A stretch of 64,000 nucleotides of DNA from assembly GCF_004028635.1 (NCBI RefSeq), contig NZ_ML138678.1, positions 372,001-436,000 on the forward strand, given 5' to 3'. A program made the position numbers and the translations under genes. Under the pieces are notes generated by a model that saw only the letters and a list, made by a program, of their open reading frames with translations, was not told the DNA's origin and ran no database searches. Of this stretch, positions 36,413 to 44,423 are shown one piece after another. The DNA is from Streptomyces cyaneus (GTDB lineage: Bacteria; Actinomycetota; Actinomycetes; Streptomycetales; Streptomycetaceae). Position 1 is the first letter of the stretch. The number at the start of each line of letters is the position of its first letter.

Positions 36413-36940
36413 ATGAGTGCTGCTGACGAGATTCTCGACATCGTCGACGAACACGACCAGGTCATCGGACAGTCCCCACGCGGCGAGGCCTACGCCAAGG
36501 GGCTGCGCCATCGCTCCGTCTTCATCGAAGCCCGGGACGCCCAGGGCCGCCTCTTCGTGCACCGCCGTACGCCCACCAAGTTGGTGTTCCCCTCGCGGTA
36601 CGACATGTTCGTCGGCGGGGTGGTCGGCGCCGGTGAGTCCTACGACGTTGCCGCCCTGCGCGAGGCCGAGGAGGAACTCGGCGTGAGCGGCCTTCCCCGA
36701 CCGGCGTTCCTGTTCAAGTTCCTGTACGACGACGGCGCCGGGCAGACCTGGTGGTCGGCGGTGTACGAGGTGCGCTGCGAGCTGCCCGTGAGCCCACAGG
36801 TGGAGGAGGTCGCCTGGCACGACTTCCTGCCCGAGGCCGAGGTGGAGCGACGGCTGACGGAGTGGGCGTGGGTGCCGGACGGGCTGGCGGCCTACGAGCG
36901 GCTCAAGGCCTACCGAGCGAGCGGCGGAGCGACCGGCTGA
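36413..36940 (+). CDS. Nudix hydrolase
   Basis: A 175-residue protein. ATG 36413; the earlier frame is not coding-like. The Nudix box is GGVVGAGESYDVAALREAEEELGV (G-x5-E-x7-REAEEELG). It resembles the isopentenyl-diphosphate isomerase/YfcD-like group by its opening EILDIVDEHDQVIGQSPRGEA and VFIEARDAQGRLFVHRRTPT. It probably hydrolyses an organic pyrophosphate. Substrate unknown. Confidence 0.9.
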   Translation: MSAADEILDIVDEHDQVIGQSPRGEAYAKGLRHRSVFIEARDAQGRLFVHRRTPTKLVFPSRYDMFVGGVVGAGESYDVAALREAEEELGVSGLPRPAFLFKFLYDDGAGQTWWSAVYEVRCELPVSPQVEEVAWHDFLPEAEVERRLTEWAWVPDGLAAYERLKAYRASGGATG

Positions 36941-37033
36941 TCGACGGCCGGAGCGATCTGCAGATCCAGCCCCGAACCGTAGCGGGCGGCACTGACAACG
37001 CCCGCCGGCAGCCGCCCGGATAGGGTCGTGCAT

Positions 37034-37426
37034 GTGATCGAGTTTGTACGAAACGCCCGGCTGTGGTTCGCGCCGCAGCAGATCCGGCGGGAGGGCGGCA
37101 CCCCCGACTACCGGTTCTCGCTGGCGAACGAGCGCACCTTCCTGGCCTGGCTGCGTACCGCGCTCGCGCTCATCGGCGGCGGCTTCGCGGTGGACCAGTT
37201 CCTGCCGGACCTGCGCTGGGGCTGGCGCGTCGGGCTGGCGCTCGCACTGCTCGCGGCCGGCGTGCTGTGCTCGTTGCGCGCGGTCAACCACTGGGTGCGC
37301 TGCGAACGGGCGATGCGCCGGGGCGAGGACCTGCCGGTGTCGCGGTTCCCGGCGGTGCTGAGCATCGTGGTCGCGATCGTGGCCGTCGCGATGGTCGTCG
37401 TCGTACTCGTGGGGTGGGAAGGGTGA
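37034..37426 (+). CDS. DUF202/YidH family membrane protein
   Basis: A 130-residue protein. GTG 37034 is preferred to GTG 37028 because AGGG lies eight bases upstream. The conserved YidH opening FSLANERTFLAWLRTALALIGGGFAV is followed by two more helices (GLALALLAAGVLCSL, LSIVVAIVAVAMVVVVLV). Function unknown. It ends in GTGA, overlapping the next DUF202 gene. Confidence 0.88.
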   Translation: MIEFVRNARLWFAPQQIRREGGTPDYRFSLANERTFLAWLRTALALIGGGFAVDQFLPDLRWGWRVGLALALLAAGVLCSLRAVNHWVRCERAMRRGEDLPVSRFPAVLSIVVAIVAVAMVVVVLVGWEG

Positions 37427-37752
37427 GCAACGGGGCGGTCGCGGAGCCGGTGCGGGATCCAGGGTTGCAGCCCGAGCGGACGCGCCTGGCGTGGCGCCGT
37501 ACGACGCTGTCCGGCACCGTGGCCGCCGTACTCGCCATGAAGACCGCCCTGCACGGCCGGGTCTCGGTGGTCGGCATCGTCGTCTGCGCCCTTTGTTTCG
37601 GGCTGTGGCTGGGCTTCCTGGCCCTCGCGCACCGCCGCATCCGCGTCCTCGCCGCCTCTGCCGAACCCACGGCACTCGCCCCTCGGCATGCCACGGCGAC
37701 GGTCCTGTTCACGGTGGCCCTGGCTGCGTGCGGTGCCGCCCTCGTCTTCTGA
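37423..37752 (+). CDS. Second DUF202 family membrane protein
   Basis: A 109-residue protein starting at GTG 37423, overlapping the previous stop by four bases. PERTRLAWRRTTLSGTVAAV is the DUF202 signature, followed by two more helices. The tandem of a YidH-type and a shorter DUF202 protein is common in actinomycetes and suggests a heteromeric complex. Function unknown. Confidence 0.88.
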   Translation: MSNGAVAEPVRDPGLQPERTRLAWRRTTLSGTVAAVLAMKTALHGRVSVVGIVVCALCFGLWLGFLALAHRRIRVLAASAEPTALAPRHATATVLFTVALAACGAALVF

Positions 37753-37822
37753 GGCGAGCTGGGGCCTTTGAGGCCGTGGGGCCTCTGGGGCTCTGGCGCT
37801 CTGGCACTCTGGCGCTACCTGA

Positions 37823-38800
37823 TCACTCCGCCGCCTGCCACAGCCCCTCCGGCGCCACCGCCTCCTCCGTCTCCCAGTCCACCGTCACCACGATCTTGCC
37901 CCGCGTACGGCCCTCCTGGTTGAGCCGGTGGGCGTCCGCCGCCCGCTCCAGCGGGAACGTCTCCGAGACATGCACGGACACCACCCCCTCCTCCGCCAGC
38001 TCGGACAGCCGCAGCAGGTCCTCCGCGTCGGGGCGGACGAAGTAGTAGCGGCCGCCGTAGTCGAAGACGTCCGGGTCGGCGATCGACATCAGGCGGCCCT
38101 CGGGGGCCAGGAGGTTGGCCGACGCCTTCAGCGCATCGCCGCCGACCGTGTCGAAGGCCGCGTCCACGCCTTCGGGCGCCAGCCCGCGCACTCGTTCGGT
38201 CAGGCCGTCGCCGTACTCGACCGGCTCGCCACCGAGACGGCGTACGAAGTCGTGGTTGTGCCCGCTCGCCGTACCGATGACCCGGGCGCCCAGATGGCGG
38301 GCGAGCTGGACGGCGATGGAACCCACCCCACCGGCCGCGGCGTGCACGAGGACGGTCTCGCCGCGCTTGACCTGGAGCACCTTGATCAGCCCTTGATACG
38401 CCGTCAGCCCCACCAGGGGCAGGCCGGCGGCCTCCTCCCAGGTGAGGTTGCGGGGCTTGCGCGCGAGAGTGCGGAGCGGGGCCGCGACGTACTCGGCGAA
38501 GGTGCCGCGGGAGAGGAGGTCCTCGCGGACGTAGCCGATGACCTCGTCACCGACGCCGAACTCCGTGACGGACACGCCCGGTTGGACCACGACACCCGAC
38601 ACGTCCCATCCCGGAACCACCGGGAAGGCCGGCTCCAGCATCCGGTCCAGGTAGCCCTCGCGGCACTTCCAGTCGACCGGGTTGACCGCCGCCGCCCGCA
38701 CCTTGACCAGCACCGAGTCGGGGCCGACCTTCGGGTCGCGCACCTCTCCGTATTCGAGCACCTCGGGGCCGCCGTAGCGTGTGTAGCTGATGCCCTTCAT
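37823..38800 (-). CDS. NADP-dependent zinc-free alcohol dehydrogenase/quinone oxidoreductase
   Basis: A 325-residue medium-chain dehydrogenase. It starts MKGISYTRYGGPEVLEYGEV, has PVVPGWDVSGVV in place of a zinc-site, and a nucleotide loop VLVHAAAGGVGSIAVQLARH typical of quinone-oxidoreductase/enone-reductase MDRs. There is no structural-zinc cysteine cluster. It would reduce quinones or conjugated enones with NADPH. It is divergent from the His-rich gene with 113 bases between starts. Confidence 0.9.
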   Translation of the reverse strand: MKGISYTRYGGPEVLEYGEVRDPKVGPDSVLVKVRAAAVNPVDWKCREGYLDRMLEPAFPVVPGWDVSGVVVQPGVSVTEFGVGDEVIGYVREDLLSRGTFAEYVAAPLRTLARKPRNLTWEEAAGLPLVGLTAYQGLIKVLQVKRGETVLVHAAAGGVGSIAVQLARHLGARVIGTASGHNHDFVRRLGGEPVEYGDGLTERVRGLAPEGVDAAFDTVGGDALKASANLLAPEGRLMSIADPDVFDYGGRYYFVRPDAEDLLRLSELAEEGVVSVHVSETFPLERAADAHRLNQEGRTRGKIVVTVDWETEEAVAPEGLWQAAE

Positions 38801-38913
38801 GGGTTCGACCCTCTGCGCTCACAGGACGCCACGCAAGCCCGAATGATCCGATATGCGCCGTTCGCGTGGCAGCCTGTCCGTCGTCACGACCCGCACCAGA
38901 GAAGGCGAGCACC

Positions 38914-39210
38914 ATGACCACCCTCCATGTGGAACACCCTGCCCACACGCACACCCACGGCGCCGACTGCGGCCACACCGCGGTACCGCACGGCGACCAC
39001 ACCGACTATGCGCACGACGGTCACCTGCACCGCGAGCACAGCGGCCACTGGGACGAGTGCGAGTCGGACGGGCACGTCGCGCACGAGGGCCACACCCATC
39101 AGCACGGCGCCGACTGCGGGCACGAGAGCGTCCTGCACGGTGACCACGTCGACTACCTCCACGACGGCCACCGGCACGCCGCCCACGAAGGCCACTGGGA
39201 CGACCACTGA
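38914..39210 (+). CDS. Histidine-rich putative metal-binding protein
   Basis: A 98-residue soluble protein with 27 His by hand count. ATG 38914 is preceded by GAAGG. Two imperfect repeats of ~39 residues follow the pattern HxHGADCGH...HGDHxDYxHDGHxHxxHxGHWD (about 12-49 and 60-98), each with one GADC Cys; a third Cys closes repeat one. It lacks a signal peptide. Such proteins usually store or shuttle zinc or nickel; the metal is not determinable. It is monocistronic and divergent from the MDR gene. Confidence 0.85.
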   Translation: MTTLHVEHPAHTHTHGADCGHTAVPHGDHTDYAHDGHLHREHSGHWDECESDGHVAHEGHTHQHGADCGHESVLHGDHVDYLHDGHRHAAHEGHWDDH

Positions 39211-39319
39211 ACTCGGCGTACTGGCCGAGAAGACACCACAGACGGCTCCCCGGCGCACCGCGCGGGGAGCTGTCGGCCTATCGTGGCTCCGATCACGTTC
39301 AGCTCCCCCACTGGACTAC

Positions 39320-39337
39320 ATACCGACTGGTCGGCAT
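39320..39337. promoter_or_regulatory. Candidate TetR-type operator
   Basis: ATACCGACTGGTCGGCAT is an 18-base inverted repeat (14 of 18 positions symmetric), 40 bases upstream of the phosphotransferase start, in a likely promoter region (TACATACCG). The layout fits TetR-family control of acyl-CoA dehydrogenase operons. Confidence 0.5.
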
Positions 39338-39377
39338 CATGAGTCAGGTCCCGTTCATCTGCCTGTAGGAGCTACGT

Positions 39378-40412
39378 ATGAGCCCCGACCATCCGCCCGG
39401 TCTCGATCTCGACCGGCTGCGCGGCCTGCTCGAGCGCGAGCACCCCGGTCTGGCGCAGGGTCCGCTGACCGGCCGGCTGATCGAGGGCGGACGGTCGAAC
39501 CTCACCTACGCGGTCTCCGACGGAACCTCCAAGTGGGTCCTACGACGTCCCCCGCTCGGCCATGTCCTCGCCACCGCGCACGACATGAAGCGCGAGCACC
39601 GTGTCATCAGCGCGCTGCATCCGACGAACGTCCCGGTGCCGCGGCCGGTGGTGCTGTGCGAGGACGAGGAGGTGCTCGGGGCGCCGTTCTACGTCATGGA
39701 GTTCGTCGAGGGCACCCCGTACCGCACCGCCGACCAGCTGGCGCCGCTCGGCCCGGAGCGCACCCGGGGCGCGGTGCTGGCCCTGGTGGACACGCTCGTG
39801 GAGCTGCACGCGGTGGATCCGGCGGAGGTGGGGCTCGCGGACTTCGGTCGCCCCGAGGGTTTCCTGGACCGGCAACTGCGCCGCTGGGGCAAGCAGTTGG
39901 ACGCCTCCCGCAACCGCGACCTGGCCGGCATCGACGAGCTGCACGCGACTCTCGGACGGCAGCTGCCCGCCTCCCCCGCCCCGGCCGTCGTCCACGGCGA
40001 CTACCGGCTCGACAACGTGCTCATCGGTGAGGACGACCGGATCAAGGCGATCCTCGACTGGGAGATGTCCACGCTCGGCGATCCGCTGACCGACCTGGGC
40101 CTGCTGGTGATGTACAGCATGCCGCTGGGCATGGCGAACTCCCCGGTCTCCACGACCGCCGAGGCCCCCGGGCATCCCGCGCCCGGCGAGCTGATCGAGC
40201 GGTACGCGGCGCGCTCGGGGCGCGATGTCTCCGCGGTCTCCTGGTACACGGCGTTCGCCTGGTTCAAGCTCGCCGTGATCCTGGAGGGCATCCACTACCG
40301 CTACACCCTGGGCCAGACGGTCGGCCGCGGCTTCGACCGCATCGGCGACCTGGTCCCCGTGTTCATCGAGCACGGTCTGACCACTCTTCAAGAAGGCATC
40401 CAGGAAGGCTGA
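39378..40412 (+). CDS. ACAD10-like phosphotransferase
   Basis: A 344-residue aminoglycoside-phosphotransferase-fold kinase. ATG 39378 follows TAGGAGC. The catalytic loop is VVHGDYRLDNVLI and the metal-binding segment is AILDWEMSTLGDPLTDLG. The opening LTGRLIEGGRSNLTYAVSD and WVLRRPPLGHVLATAHDM are typical of the phosphotransferases paired with acyl-CoA dehydrogenases (as in human ACAD10/11, which act on 4-hydroxy fatty acyl-CoA). It ends 5 bases before the dehydrogenase gene. Confidence 0.92.
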   Translation: MSPDHPPGLDLDRLRGLLEREHPGLAQGPLTGRLIEGGRSNLTYAVSDGTSKWVLRRPPLGHVLATAHDMKREHRVISALHPTNVPVPRPVVLCEDEEVLGAPFYVMEFVEGTPYRTADQLAPLGPERTRGAVLALVDTLVELHAVDPAEVGLADFGRPEGFLDRQLRRWGKQLDASRNRDLAGIDELHATLGRQLPASPAPAVVHGDYRLDNVLIGEDDRIKAILDWEMSTLGDPLTDLGLLVMYSMPLGMANSPVSTTAEAPGHPAPGELIERYAARSGRDVSAVSWYTAFAWFKLAVILEGIHYRYTLGQTVGRGFDRIGDLVPVFIEHGLTTLQEGIQEG

Positions 40413-40417
40413 CGCAC

Positions 40418-41632
40418 ATGGACTTCGCGTTCGACGCACGCACCGAGGAGCTGCGTGGCAAGCTGCTGGCCTTCATGGACGAGTACGTCTATCCGGCCGA
40501 GGCCGTGGCGGAGGAGCAGCGCGCCCAGCTGGCCTCGCCGTGGGACACCCCGGCCGTGGTCGAGGAGCTCAAGGCCGAGGCGCGCAGGCAGGGCCTGTGG
40601 AACCTCTTCCTCCCCGACGCCGAGTACGGCGCCGGGCTGACCAACCTCCAGTACGCCCCGCTCGCCGAGATCACCGGCCGCTCCCCGCAGCTCGCGCCCA
40701 CCGCGCTGAACTGCGCGGCGCCGGACACCGGCAACATGGAGGTGCTCAGCCAGTTCGGGGACGAGCAGCAGAAGAAGCAGTGGCTGGAGCCACTCCTTGC
40801 CGGTGAGATCCGCTCGGCGTTCGCGATGACCGAGCCGGAGGTGGCCTCCTCGGACGCCACCAACATCACCACGTACATCGAGCGGGACGGCGACGAGTAC
40901 GTCATCACCGGCCGCAAGTGGTACATCTCCGGGGCGATGAACCCGGACTGCAAGATCTTCATCGTGATGGGCAAGACGGACCCGGACGGCGACGACATCC
41001 GCCGCCAGCAGTCCATGGTCCTCGTCCCCCGCGACACCCCGGGCGTCACCATCAAGCGCGCGATGCAGGTCTTCGGCTACGGGGACCACTACCACGGCGG
41101 TCACGCCGAGGTGATCTTCGACCACGCGCGTGTGCCGGTGTCCAACCTGATCGGCGAGGAGGGCGGCGGTTTCGCCATCGCCCAGGCGCGGCTCGGTCCG
41201 GGCCGTATCCACCACTGCATGCGGCTGATCGGCATGGCGGAGCGGGCGATCGAGCTGATGTGCCGCAGGGCCGTGTCCCGTACGGCCTTCGGCAAGGCGC
41301 TGGCCCAGCAGGGCGTGGTGCACAACTGGATCGCCGACGCGCGCGTGACGGTCGAGCAGCTGCGGCTGCTGGTGCTGAAGACGGCCTGGCTGATGGACAC
41401 CGTCGGCAACCGGGGCGCCCACACGGAGATCCAGTCCATCAAGATCGCCACCCCGCGTGCGGTCGTCGACATCATCGACCGGGCGATCCAGCTGCACGGC
41501 GCGGGCGGCGTCAGCCAGGACTTCCCGCTGGCCGAGCTGTACGCCGGCGCGCGGACGCTGATGATCGCCGACGGTCCGGACGAGGTGCACCAGCGGTCGT
41601 TGGCGCGGCGGGAGTTGAAGAAGTACGTGTGA
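40418..41632 (+). CDS. Acyl-CoA dehydrogenase
   Basis: A 404-residue FAD enzyme of the ACAD10/11-like subgroup. Signatures are AFAMTEPEVASSDATNITT, WYISGAMNPDCKIFIVMGKT, ARLGPGRIHHCMRLIGMAER and the C-terminal EVHQRSLARRELKKYV. Together with the upstream kinase it probably degrades hydroxylated fatty acyl-CoAs: phosphorylation at the hydroxyl, then elimination and dehydrogenation. It is transcribed as an operon with a 5-base gap. A large palindrome follows. Confidence 0.94.
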   Translation: MDFAFDARTEELRGKLLAFMDEYVYPAEAVAEEQRAQLASPWDTPAVVEELKAEARRQGLWNLFLPDAEYGAGLTNLQYAPLAEITGRSPQLAPTALNCAAPDTGNMEVLSQFGDEQQKKQWLEPLLAGEIRSAFAMTEPEVASSDATNITTYIERDGDEYVITGRKWYISGAMNPDCKIFIVMGKTDPDGDDIRRQQSMVLVPRDTPGVTIKRAMQVFGYGDHYHGGHAEVIFDHARVPVSNLIGEEGGGFAIAQARLGPGRIHHCMRLIGMAERAIELMCRRAVSRTAFGKALAQQGVVHNWIADARVTVEQLRLLVLKTAWLMDTVGNRGAHTEIQSIKIATPRAVVDIIDRAIQLHGAGGVSQDFPLAELYAGARTLMIADGPDEVHQRSLARRELKKYV

Positions 41633-41649
41633 CTCCGCGGGGCGGCGAG

Positions 41650-41884
41650 GGGGTTTTCGCCCCCGCCGCCCCTACCCGTCCCGTCCTTGAAGGGGCTCCG
41701 CCCCTTCGACCCCGCCAGGGGGCTCTGCCCCCTGGACCCCCGCTCCTCAAACGCCGGAGGGGCTGAGTTTTTTCAGCCCGTCCGGCGTTTGAGGACGAGG
41801 CCCCTTCAGGGCCGAAGCGGGGGTCTGGGGGCGGCAGCCCCCAGGGACGGGAAGGGTAGGGGCGGCGGGGGCGAAAAAACCCTC
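41650..41884. repeat. Long imperfect palindrome (Streptomyces intergenic repeat) between convergent genes
   Basis: The ~235-bp region folds into nested stems. The outer arms are 41650-41685 and about 41845-41884 (GTTTTCGCCCCCGCCGCCCC against its complement). Small side hairpins lie at CCAGGGGGCTCTGCCCCCTGG and its mirror. The inner stem is CTCAAACGCCGGA (from 41746) with TCCGGCGTTTGAG (to 41793) around GTTTTTT. The CTCAAACGCCGGAGGGGCTG motif is a recurring Streptomyces intergenic element. It acts at least as a terminator for both flanking genes. Confidence 0.85.
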
Positions 41885-41894
41885 TGCGGTGCTG

Positions 41895-43025
41895 TTACAG
41901 CTCGCGTACCGCGCGGGCCACCCTCGTCGCCGCTCTCGCCCTCGGTCCGCTGTCCGGCGTCCGTCTTCGTGGATGCACCGTATTCGCCAGCAGCACAAGA
42001 AACGTGTCCGTCGCCGGATCCAGCACCAGCGACGTCCCCGTGAACCCGGTGTGCCCGGCCGCCCCCCGCCCGGCCAGCTCCCCCATGAACCACGGCTGGT
42101 CGACCGCGAAGCCCAGCCCCGGTGGGGTCAGGAGCAGCTCCACGAAGTCCGGGCCGAGGAAGCGGGCGGGGCCGTAGGCACCACCGGAGAGCAGGGCGCG
42201 GCAGAAGACCGCGAGGTCGCGCCCCGTGGAGAACAGGCCCGCGTGGCCAGCGACACCCCCGAGCGCCCACGCGTTCTCGTCGTGGACGGCCCCCCGCAGC
42301 ATCCCCCGGTCCGCCTTGCCCCACGGCCGCCGCTGGTCCTCGGTCGCCGCCGCCCCGGGGCACGGGCCGAAGTGGGTCGCCGTCATGCCGAGGGGACGGG
42401 TGATGCCGTCGTGGATCAGGACGTCGAGGGTGCGGCTGGTGATGCGTTCCAGCACATGCTGCAGCAGCAACAGGTTCAGGTCGGAGTAGCAGTATGTGCC
42501 GGGGACCCCTACGGGGACTTCCGCCCTCAGCTTCTCCAGGCGCTCGGCGTCATCGGCGCAGTCGTACAGCGGGAGTTCGGGGCGCAGCCCCGAGGTGTGG
42601 GTGAGCAGTTGACGCACCGTGACGTCGTGCCGGGCGGCCCCGCGGAAGTCCGGCAGATACGCCCCGACCCGCGCGTCGATGCCGAGCGTGCCGCGCTCGA
42701 TCTGCTGCACCGCGGCGACCGCGGTGAAAAGCTTGGTGAGGGAGGCCAGGTCGAAGGGGGTGTCCGTGGTCATCGGGACCTGCGCCTCGGGCGGCAGTTC
42801 CACCCCGGCGTCCTTCTCCTCGTCGTAGGAGGCGTACCGCACCGCCCAGCCCGCCGCCTCCTCGACGGCGAGGTACGGCCCCCGCCCGACGACCAGCACG
42901 GTCCCGGCTGCCCAGGGGCGCGGGCCGGTGGTGAGGTCGCGGACCTCGTGGACGAGGTGACGGATCTCCTCGGGGTCGAGTCCGGCCCTTTCCGGCGTGT
43001 CCCCGCGCAGTCTCGGCGCGCTCAG
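41895..43025 (-). CDS. Serine hydrolase, beta-lactamase/esterase family
   Basis: About 377 residues. Catalytic Ser-x-x-Lys is SLTK in DLASLTKLFTAV, the Tyr motif is YSDLN, and the third motif is HTGFTG, as in class C beta-lactamase-like esterases and peptidases. No signal peptide is evident. No ATG/GTG lies near the natural N-terminus: CTG at 43025 overlaps the MFS stop as CTGA and has GGAGGG ten bases upstream. The alternatives are GTG 43082, inside the MFS gene, and a downstream GTG that would cut the domain. The true start is therefore uncertain. It is coupled to the transporter gene. Confidence 0.85.
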   Translation of the reverse strand: MSAPRLRGDTPERAGLDPEEIRHLVHEVRDLTTGPRPWAAGTVLVVGRGPYLAVEEAAGWAVRYASYDEEKDAGVELPPEAQVPMTTDTPFDLASLTKLFTAVAAVQQIERGTLGIDARVGAYLPDFRGAARHDVTVRQLLTHTSGLRPELPLYDCADDAERLEKLRAEVPVGVPGTYCYSDLNLLLLQHVLERITSRTLDVLIHDGITRPLGMTATHFGPCPGAAATEDQRRPWGKADRGMLRGAVHDENAWALGGVAGHAGLFSTGRDLAVFCRALLSGGAYGPARFLGPDFVELLLTPPGLGFAVDQPWFMGELAGRGAAGHTGFTGTSLVLDPATDTFLVLLANTVHPRRRTPDSGPRARAATRVARAVREL

Positions 43026-44335
43026 TTCTCTGCTCCCTCCGCGACCGCACGTCCATCCGCACGTCCGTTCCAAGGACGGCACATTCCCATGAAGCAGGCC
43101 AGCGCCACCAGTGCTGCGGCCAGTTGGACGACGGCCATCGGGACGGCGGTGTCCTCCCCCGCGATGCCCACGAGGGGCGAGGCGACGGCGCCGATGAGGA
43201 AGGAGGACGTGCCGAGGAGCGCGGAGGCGGACCCGGCGGCGTTCTTGGTGCGCAGGAGGGCGAGGGCCTGGGTGTTGGGGAGGGTGACGCCCATCGCCGA
43301 CATCAGCACGAAGAGTGCGGCGGCCACGGGGGTCAGTCCGACCTCGCCGAAGGCGCCGAGCGACATCAGCAGCAGCGCGGTCGCCGCCAGGATGACGATC
43401 GCCAGGCCCACGCCCAGCACCCGGTCCAGGCTGACCCGCCCGACCAGCACCTTGCCGTTGATCTGGCCGACGACCACAAGGCCGACCGAGTTCAGCCCGA
43501 ACAGCAGGCTGAAGGTCTGCGGCGAGGCCCCGTAGATCTCCTGGATCACGAACGGCGACGCCGATATGTACGCGAACAGCGCCGCGAAGGCGAACCCGCC
43601 GGCCAGCGTGTACCCGGCGAACGCGCGATCGGCGAGCAGACCGCGCATGGCACGCAGGGCCTCGCCGACCCCGCCACTGTGCCGGTCCTCGGACGGCAGG
43701 GTCTCGGGGAGCTTGCGCCAGACGACGCCGGCGAGCAGCACCCCGACCGCCGTGAGCACGACGAACACGCCCCGCCAGTCCGTCACCCGCAGGATCTGGC
43801 CGCCGATGAGCGGCGCCACGATCGGGGCGACGCCCGAGATCAGCATGAGGGTGGAGAAGAAGCGGGCCATCTCCACGCCGTCGTAGAGGTCGCGTACGAC
43901 CGCCCGCGCGATCACTATCGCCGCCGCGCCCGCAAGACCCTGCGCCAGCCGGAAGGCGACCAGGAACTCGACGGTGGGCGCGAGCGCGCAGAGCGCGGTG
44001 GCGACGACGTACACGGCGAGGCCCGCCAGCAGCGGGCGTCTGCGGCCCCATCGGTCGCTCATCGGGCCCACCACCAGCTGCCCGAGCGCCATGCCGGCCA
44101 GGCATGCGGTGAGCGTGAGCTGCACGGTCGCGGCCGGCGCGTGCAGGGAGCGGGTGACCTCCGGGAGCGCGGGGAGGTACATGTCCATCGCCAGCGGGGG
44201 CGTGGCGGTGAGGCCGCCGAGGACGAGGGTGACGAGGAGACCGGTGCGGCGGAGGGAGCGGCCGGGCGGTTGCGTGGTGGTCGTCGGTACGGCTGTCCGC
44301 GACACGTCCTGTGTCGGCCCTCCACGGTCGGCCAT
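43022..44335 (-). CDS. Bcr/CflA family multidrug MFS efflux transporter
   Basis: A 437-residue 12-helix protein. LGGLTATPPLAMDMYLPALP, QLVVGPMSDRWGRRRPLLAG (motif A) and ARAVVRDLYDGVEMARFFST are diagnostic for the bicyclomycin/chloramphenicol-resistance DHA1 subfamily. It exports drugs or sulfonamide-like metabolites in exchange for protons. It is the first gene of a pair with the serine hydrolase and is divergent from the Gfo/Idh/MocA gene. Confidence 0.93.
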   Translation of the reverse strand: MADRGGPTQDVSRTAVPTTTTQPPGRSLRRTGLLVTLVLGGLTATPPLAMDMYLPALPEVTRSLHAPAATVQLTLTACLAGMALGQLVVGPMSDRWGRRRPLLAGLAVYVVATALCALAPTVEFLVAFRLAQGLAGAAAIVIARAVVRDLYDGVEMARFFSTLMLISGVAPIVAPLIGGQILRVTDWRGVFVVLTAVGVLLAGVVWRKLPETLPSEDRHSGGVGEALRAMRGLLADRAFAGYTLAGGFAFAALFAYISASPFVIQEIYGASPQTFSLLFGLNSVGLVVVGQINGKVLVGRVSLDRVLGVGLAIVILAATALLLMSLGAFGEVGLTPVAAALFVLMSAMGVTLPNTQALALLRTKNAAGSASALLGTSSFLIGAVASPLVGIAGEDTAVPMAVVQLAAALVALACFMGMCRPWNGRADGRAVAEGAEN

Positions 44336-44423
44336 GCGCCCCTCCCTCTCCGAGTGATCCGCCCTCTATGCTCTCAGCTCGTACAGAGTGCCGAGGGTCG
44401 CATGAGCGAGGGGTGGGGCCGCG

